64,000 nt of DNA from contig CAKPQG010000010.1 in NCBI GenBank assembly GCA_934178345.1, positions 1 to 64,000 on the forward strand, read 5' to 3'. The position numbers were made by a program, and so were the translations under genes. This document shows, one piece after another, positions 59,289 to 64,000 of this stretch (position 1 is its first letter; every line of letters starts with the position of its first letter). A model generated the notes under the pieces. That model did no database searches and had not been told where the DNA came from. It worked only from the letters and a program-made list of their open reading frames with translations. This stretch comes from an uncultured Dialister sp. (GTDB taxonomy: Bacteria; Bacillota; Negativicutes; Veillonellales; Dialisteraceae).

Positions 59289-59634
59289 GGGGATGTACCG
59301 GTTTCGACAGGAGATTCTGGGACATAAACAGCGAGTCGGGATCCCACCTTCCCGTTAAACGGTGGAAAAACCTAAACGCAAAACGTGATTTTGCTTTAGC
59401 AGCCTAATCTGCTAATGTCCCCTGCGGTTTTCCTATGACCGCAGGCTGACATCAACCAATAGGATAGAGCGGAAGGAGGCTTGGGACTTTCGTCTCGAAA
59501 CCAATTCTAAGATCGGCAAAGGCAGTTTGTTCCTGTACGATACTTTGCTTAAATCTTAAAACAGCGAACTGCACTCGGAGAAGTTTATGGGACAGGCTTT
59601 TTGGACAGGGGTTCGACTCCCCTCATCTCCACCA
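59289..59634 (+). ncRNA. ssrA: Transfer-messenger RNA
   Basis: The 5' end GGGGATGTACCGGTTTCGAC and the 3' end GGTTCGACTCCCCTCATCTC plus CACCA form the tRNA-Ala-like acceptor and T arm. The tag frame starts at GCA 59379 and reads AKRDFALAA followed by TAA, giving (A)AKRDFALAA, with the usual C-terminal ALAA degradation signal. Pseudoknot-like stems follow (CCCCTGCGGTTTTCC / CCGCAGG). tmRNA rescues stalled ribosomes and tags the nascent proteins. Confidence 0.95.
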
Positions 59635-59643
59635 GCAAGTGAT

Positions 59644-59673
59644 AGAATCGCAGCGATGCGGTTCTTTTTTTAT
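59644..59673 (+). terminator. Terminator of tmRNA
   Basis: GAATCGCA pairs with TGCGGTTC (one wobble), then TTTTTTT. Confidence 0.82.
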
Positions 59674-59679
59674 TGGATG

Positions 59680-60480
59680 ATAGGTTAGCCCCTCGGGCGT
59701 GGTGTCCTTTGATTACGTGCGAAAGAGGGGGAGCGGGGGAGCAGGTTCAGAAGGGAGGGCGGTGGTGGTGCGGCGCATAAAAATATGGAAGCGCCGCGGA
59801 GGTTTGAAACTAGCGGTTTTTTCGTATCGCAAACCTAATCCCTAGCCACTAATCCCTAGCTACCAGTCACCAGTCACCAGTCACTAGTCACTCATAATCC
59901 CTGCTTTCAAACTTTCAGGTTCCGAAGGTTCACAGGGTTAGCCGGGGGCGTGCCGCCCATGGATTGCGGATGAAAGCTCTGCTTGAATAAGGAATGAGAA
60001 ATGAGGAATTAGGAATGGTGGTGGCGGCTTTGCCGAGATCCTTCGACTCAGGTCGCAGCTGTTCTGGCATTCGTTATCTCACATACGACGTTTCTCGCCG
60101 CTCAGGATGACGAAACGGGGCGATGCCCGAAAATCTACGGAATAACAGGTTTCCCGTTTAATGTCTCCTGACATCGTGCGCTGGGGCGCGAATGACAAAG
60201 ATTTCTCGCTTGCGTTCGAAATGACGATACGAGAGCGTTTGACGTCTCCTAGTCTCCCAGTCTCTTAGTCACCAGTTACCACTCACCACTCACGCATCCC
60301 TGCTTTCAACTTTCTCGAATACCGAATTTTATAAAACTCCACGGCGCTTTCATTTTTATGCGCCGCACCACATCCATTGAATCCTAAGAATCTATAGAAC
60401 CTGCTGAACCTCTTTCGATGTGAAATCAAAGGAGAGCTCGCTTGGTGAGTCAACCCTGAACCTCGAACCTTGAACCTGTC
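59680..60480. repeat. Long composite repeat region (block 18)
   Basis: This 800-bp gene-free stretch contains at least three partial copies. One is a minus-oriented core near 59768-59798 with GTCACCA and CTAATCC heptamers and TTTCAAACTTTC (59820-59920). Another is GAGAAATGAGGAATTAGGAA with TCCTTCGACTCAGGTCGCAG near 60038 and GGGCGATGCCCGAAAA near 60118. The third is a plus-oriented core at about 60340-60367 followed by GAACCTGCTGAACC. A TTTGCGTTCGAAATGACG fragment also occurs near 60215. No gene seen. Confidence 0.85.
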
Positions 60481-60564
60481 AGCCATTCTTATATTGACAC
60501 TCATCGATATTCATGATACAATTCAAATAGAGAACATTCGATATTGCAAAAGGAGGTACCAACC

Positions 60565-60882
60565 ATGATCCAGATGATTACAGGCACAGACAATTTCGAC
60601 AAGGCACTCGAAAAGGGCGATATGATCGCCGGCTTCAGCGCACCGTGGTGCGGCTACTGCCGCCGCCTGCAGCCGATGATCGTGAAGCTGTCGGAGGAGA
60701 TCGACATCCCGATCTACGGCGTGAACATTGATGAGGATGAAGCGCTGGCGGAGCGTTATCACATCGAGACGATCCCGGATATCGTGTATTTCAAGGACGG
60801 AAAGCCGGTGGACAGCATCATTGGCTATGGTAATGTGGGGTATCCGGAGCTCAAGGCGTTTGTGGAGAAGAATCGGGGGTAG
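60565..60882 (+). CDS. Thioredoxin family protein
   Basis: The 105-aa protein is a single thioredoxin fold with the redox motif APWCGYCRRLQPM (CGYC rather than CGPC) and the cis-Pro segment IETIPDIVYFKDGKPV. It should reduce or exchange disulfides in the cytoplasm, as no signal peptide is seen. The CGYC centre differs from classical TrxA and is closer to glutaredoxin- or NrdH-like motifs. ATG 60565 has AAAGGAGGTACC upstream. A terminator lies at 61010, beyond a short repeat copy. Confidence 0.92.
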   Translation: MIQMITGTDNFDKALEKGDMIAGFSAPWCGYCRRLQPMIVKLSEEIDIPIYGVNIDEDEALAERYHIETIPDIVYFKDGKPVDSIIGYGNVGYPELKAFVEKNRG

Positions 60883-60883
60883 G

Positions 60884-60995
60884 GAGTGGCTGGTGACTAG
60901 TGACTGGTGACTGGAATACCACTTTCGGGCATCGCCACTATATATACCCTGCGGCGCTTCTATATTTTTATGCGCCGCACCACCCCCGTTGAACC
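60884..60995. repeat. Composite intergenic repeat block 19
   Basis: Compact plus-oriented copy: GTGACTA heptamers, CACTTTCGGGCATCGCC near 60921, hairpin GCGGCGC...GCGCCGC (60951-60978) and GTTGAACC, lying between the thioredoxin stop and its terminator. Confidence 0.88.
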
Positions 60996-61009
60996 TATTG
61001 CCCCTTCCC

Positions 61010-61036
61010 AAAGACAGACTTTCCAGTCTGTCTTTT
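61010..61036 (+). terminator. Terminator after the thioredoxin gene
   Basis: AAAGACAGACT pairs with AGTCTGTCTTT around TTCC, followed by T residues. Confidence 0.92.
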
Positions 61037-61104
61037 TATTTTTCTTCCTCTTTTCTCAGGCTGCGTGGTAAAATAAAAAGAAAATTCAGAAATGAGGAGA
61101 AACC

Positions 61105-62643
61105 ATGAGAGAGGACGAGGCGGATTCCCTGGTGAGGCTGGGGAAGGATTATCTTCATATACGAAACTACGATAAAGCGATGGAGTATCTGGGGCATGCC
61201 GTGATGCTGGGCAAGACGAATGCGGCGCAGGATCTCTATGCGCTCGGCAAGCATTTCCTCGCAGAGAAAAACTATAAGAAGGCAGAGGCGGCTTTTCAGA
61301 TGCTGGCCGATCGCGGGCATGGGGAGAGCTGCCTTATGCTTGGAGAGATGTGTGAGAAGGGGCTTGGCCGGCAGCGGGATTATCAGGCAGCCTTTGGATT
61401 CTATAGTGAAAGTTTCCAGCAGGGAGTCGACCGGGGGGCGTACCGGGCAGGGATGCTCATGCGTGAGGATGCTCTTCGTGTGGTCGAGGTGCGAGACATC
61501 GCACTCACATGGCTGGAAGAGGCGATCAAGGCGGGGATCTATGAAGCGTATGCGGCGGTCGGGGATCTTTACAGCGAGCATTTCACAGCGGGATCGACGC
61601 CGCGAGATGATCAGGAGGCATTTTCCTGGTACATGAAGGGGGCGATGCGTGGAGACGCGCTGTGCCTCTTTCGCGTGGCGGTGTGCTTTGCCGAGGGCTA
61701 TGGGACGAAGCAGGATATCCCGCGTGCGCTGCGTCTCTACAGGCAGGCGGCGGATGCCGGAAGTGCGCTCGCCTGCCGGCAGCTGGGGGAGATGTATGCG
61801 ACTGGCCTTCATGTGCATCGGGAGATCCGAAAGGCACTTACGTGGTATCTGCGCTCCTATGAGCTGGGGGATCCGGAAGAGAAAAGAGCGGCTGCGCAAG
61901 GGATGCTGCGCGTGGTGCAGACATATATCGATACGCCGCGCTATGAAGAAGTCGAAGAGCTTCTCCGTTCTTTCATGGAGAAGCTGCATGCCGCGGGAGA
62001 TACGAGCTGTCTCTTCGCGCTCGCGGAAATGGAGCGACGCCGGGGACGGATGGATCTCTATCTGAAGGATCTGGAGATGGGGATGCAGGCAGGGCATGAC
62101 AGCTGCCGTGAGCGCTGGGTGCAGTACTATATGAATGAAGTGGTGACGGAGCTACGGGTACTGGAGCCGATATTTGAAGAGCTTGCCGAGCGGCGGGGCG
62201 AGAGACGGTTTTTCGATACCTATCTCGAGCATACGAGGCATGCGGCGGCTTGTTGTGAGAAGGCGGCCAAGGCGGGCAGCGCGGAGGCCTGGGCGCTTCT
62301 TGCGTATCTCTATCTCTACCATGGCGCGGATATCGGGAAGAGAAATGAGGATTTCCTAAAGGCCGCGGCGAATGGAAGACATGCACGGATCATGGATATG
62401 GATTTCTTCCTGTGGACGTATTTTGCAGGCCCCTCCGGCGAGGAGGCGGGAGAGCTTCATCATGAGAATCCGGTCAAGGCGTTCCAGTTCGCGCAAAAAA
62501 TGGCAGAGAAACGGAATGAGGATTTCTATGAAGTGCTCGCAGATTACTATCGCCGCGGGTATGGGACAGAGCCGAATCCCCAAATGGTGGAACGGTATCT
62601 GGATAAGGCAGCTAAAACGAAAGCAAAGGGGAAAAGGAAATGA
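61105..62643 (+). CDS. Sel1-like repeat protein
   Basis: The 512-aa protein is a helical-repeat solenoid: an N-terminal TPR-like pair (LGKDYLHIRNYDKAMEYLGH, FLAEKNYKKAEAAFQMLADR) and Sel1 units such as CLMLGEMCEKGLGRQRDYQA, CFAEGYGTKQDIPRALRLYR, LGEMYATGLHVHREIRKALT and LADYYRRGYGTEPNPQMVER. Such proteins mediate protein-protein contacts; no catalytic domain is visible. No signal peptide, so it is probably cytoplasmic. ATG 61105 has GAGGAGAAACC upstream. It shares ATGA with thiM, an odd neighbour, so co-transcription with thiamine genes is likely. Confidence 0.88.
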   Translation: MREDEADSLVRLGKDYLHIRNYDKAMEYLGHAVMLGKTNAAQDLYALGKHFLAEKNYKKAEAAFQMLADRGHGESCLMLGEMCEKGLGRQRDYQAAFGFYSESFQQGVDRGAYRAGMLMREDALRVVEVRDIALTWLEEAIKAGIYEAYAAVGDLYSEHFTAGSTPRDDQEAFSWYMKGAMRGDALCLFRVAVCFAEGYGTKQDIPRALRLYRQAADAGSALACRQLGEMYATGLHVHREIRKALTWYLRSYELGDPEEKRAAAQGMLRVVQTYIDTPRYEEVEELLRSFMEKLHAAGDTSCLFALAEMERRRGRMDLYLKDLEMGMQAGHDSCRERWVQYYMNEVVTELRVLEPIFEELAERRGERRFFDTYLEHTRHAAACCEKAAKAGSAEAWALLAYLYLYHGADIGKRNEDFLKAAANGRHARIMDMDFFLWTYFAGPSGEEAGELHHENPVKAFQFAQKMAEKRNEDFYEVLADYYRRGYGTEPNPQMVERYLDKAAKTKAKGKRK

Positions 62644-63443
62644 CATTTACATCTTATATTGATCAGGTCAGAGCGGGAAGACCGCTCGTGCATCACATCA
62701 CGAATTATGTGACGGTCAATGACTGCGCGAATGCCTGTCTTGCGATCGGCGCATCGCCTGTCATGGCGGATGCGGTGGATGAAGCGGAGTCGATGGTTTC
62801 CATCGCGCAGTCGCTGGTGCTGAATATCGGGACGCTCAATGTGACGAAGGTCGAAGCGATGATGGTGGCCGGCCGAAAGGCAAATGCCCTCGGCATTCCT
62901 GTCGTTTTTGACCCTGTCGGCGTGGGAGCGACGCCTTTCCGGAACCGCATGGCGGCTGAGCTCATGAATCAGATCCAGATGGCGGTCGTGAGAGGAAATA
63001 TTTCTGAAATCTGCTCACTGGGAGGAGAGGCGGCGGAGACCAAGGGCGTCGACGCGGGCCGCGCGGATGTCAAAGTCGCGGAAGAGGTCGCTTCGATGCT
63101 GGCGAAGAAATGGCATGCGACGGTCGTCATCAGCGGCAAGACAGATATCATCACAGACGGTACCAAGACCATGCATATCCACAATGGCTGCCCGGAGATG
63201 TCGGACATCACGGGCTCCGGCTGTATGTGTACCACGCTCGTCGGTGCTTTTGTCGGCGCGCATCCGGAGGATCCCTTCGGCGCGTCTGCCGCGGCGATGC
63301 TCTCGATGGGGATCGCGGGCGAAAGAGCCTGGAGATCATACGGGCATCAGGGCCTTGGGCATTTCCACATGGGCATTCTGGATGAGCTTGGCCGCATGAG
63401 CGCCTCTGTCATGGAAGCGGAGGGCAAGTATGACATCCTTTGA
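62640..63443 (+). CDS. thiM: Hydroxyethylthiazole kinase
   Basis: ThiM phosphorylates 4-methyl-5-hydroxyethylthiazole in thiamine salvage. The 267-aa protein has PLVHHITNYVTVNDCANACL at the start, GASPVMADAVDEAESMV, FDPVGVGATPFRN and the ATP/Mg site MSDITGSGCMCTTLVGAFVG with catalytic Cys. The start overlaps the Sel1 gene by 4 nt and the end overlaps thiE by 14 nt. No TPP riboswitch (CTGAGA motif) was found upstream in the window. Confidence 0.96.
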   Translation: MTFTSYIDQVRAGRPLVHHITNYVTVNDCANACLAIGASPVMADAVDEAESMVSIAQSLVLNIGTLNVTKVEAMMVAGRKANALGIPVVFDPVGVGATPFRNRMAAELMNQIQMAVVRGNISEICSLGGEAAETKGVDAGRADVKVAEEVASMLAKKWHATVVISGKTDIITDGTKTMHIHNGCPEMSDITGSGCMCTTLVGAFVGAHPEDPFGASAAAMLSMGIAGERAWRSYGHQGLGHFHMGILDELGRMSASVMEAEGKYDIL

Positions 63444-64000
63444 TCTCACGCTCTACCTCGTGACCGACCGACGCATGCCGAAAGAGGGATTTGAAACCGT
63501 CGTCGAAGAGGCGATCCGAGGCGGCGTGACGCTCGTGCAGCTTCGCGAAAAGGAAGGGGACACGGGCCTTCTCTATGAACGGGCGCGCCGGCTGAAAGAA
63601 GTGACAGATCACTATGGCATCCCCCTCATCATCGATGACCGTATCGATATCATGCTCGCGGTGGACGCGGCTGGCGTTCACGTGGGACAGAGCGATATGC
63701 CGGCGGCCCTCGCGCGGCGGATGATCGGCCCGGATAAGATCTTAGGCGTCTCCGTAGCGAATCTCACCGAGGCGCTCAAGGCAGAAGCGGACGGCGCGGA
63801 CTACCTCGGCGTCGGCGCGATGTATCCCACAAAGACAAAGACGGATGCAGACTTCACGACCAAAGAGACGCTGGAGGAAATCAAGCGCAGCGTCCACATC
63901 CCCGTCTGCGCCATCGGCGGTATCAATGAGAAGACCATCCCGGACTTCAAAGGAAGCGCGATCGACGGCTTCGCCATCGTCTCTGCCATCATGGCGAGCG
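63430..64000 (+). CDS. thiE: Thiamine phosphate synthase (3' end beyond the window)
   Basis: ThiE joins HMP-PP and thiazole phosphate to thiamine phosphate. The visible 190 codons start MTSFDLTLYLVTDRR and show GVTLVQLREKEG, PLIIDDRIDIMLAVDAAGVH, VGQSDMPAALARRMIG, ADYLGVGAMYPTKTKTDA and VCAIGGINEKTIPDF, all family motifs in order. The last few residues lie outside the window. The start lies inside the end of thiM, which shows translational coupling; AGCGGAGGGC is the likely ribosome binding site. Confidence 0.94.
   Translation, partial: MTSFDLTLYLVTDRRMPKEGFETVVEEAIRGGVTLVQLREKEGDTGLLYERARRLKEVTDHYGIPLIIDDRIDIMLAVDAAGVHVGQSDMPAALARRMIGPDKILGVSVANLTEALKAEADGADYLGVGAMYPTKTKTDADFTTKETLEEIKRSVHIPVCAIGGINEKTIPDFKGSAIDGFAIVSAIMAS

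Overview
The window looks like a chromosome segment of a Negativicutes bacterium (Firmicutes with a Gram-negative style envelope), most like the Dialister/Megasphaera side of the Veillonellales. The reasons are the IspH-ribosomal protein S1 fusion, the gene order scpA-scpB-rluB-flavoprotein-cmk-plsC-ispH/rpsA-der-plsY-gpsA, genes for making phosphatidylethanolamine (psd, pssA), strong AGGAGG ribosome binding sites, a long tandem glutamine synthetase pair and Tad-like pilus genes. The genus is an inference; no rRNA is present.

Layout. 1-1284 (minus) is the start of an Orn/Lys/Arg decarboxylase cut by the window edge. 2033-15119 is a housekeeping run: chromosome segregation (scpAB), rRNA pseudouridylation, CMP kinase, phospholipid acylation (plsC, plsY, gpsA), isoprenoid synthesis plus ribosomal S1, the ribosome GTPase Der and a tRNA methylthiotransferase. 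15560-22627 holds a HIT protein, rpsU-yqeY, two paralogous glutamine synthetases with look-alike leader hairpins, a secreted protein and rpmB. 23099-30750 holds recG, guaB, a WecG/TagA glycosyltransferase, psd-pssA and a membrane GT2 glycosyltransferase. 30838-43740 is an accessory block (see below). 44100-55703 has two pilin/Tad-like secreted proteins around prfC, an Rpn-type nuclease beside a perfect 30-bp palindrome, the ppx-ppk polyphosphate pair and a G5/3D cell-wall protein. 56284-64000 has lspA-rluD, a P1-family peptidase, tmRNA, a thioredoxin, a Sel1-repeat protein and thiM-thiE (cut by the edge).

Most intergenic gaps outside the accessory block contain mosaics of one repeat family. 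They combine 7-bp-period tandem tracts (GTGACTA, CTAATCC, ATTCCTA, CCCTGAA types), a GC-rich hairpin core (GCGGCGC...GCGCCGC) and a TTTGAAAGCAGG module. They lie inside operons and leaders (for example between scpA and scpB and in the glnA2 leader). A separate ~165-bp MITE-like palindrome occurs in two full copies and at least one half copy.

The best candidate for an undescribed system is 32829-42887. A 21-codon leader ORF and a terminator hairpin precede a 1081-aa protein that combines two RNA-polymerase-alpha-CTD-like domains with a sigma-region-4-like helix-turn-helix. Then follow a radical SAM protein (apparently frameshifted near its C-terminus), a 229-aa likely winged-helix protein, a PLD-nuclease/SF2-helicase fusion, a 57-aa protein, a DndD-like SMC/Rad50-type ATPase with a CPLC zinc hook, and a 140-aa protein. 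The genes are closely packed and co-directional and lack the host's intergenic repeats. They look like a DNA-defence or DNA-modification cassette that I cannot match to a named system. A likely large structured noncoding RNA (about 31310-31690) lies just upstream.
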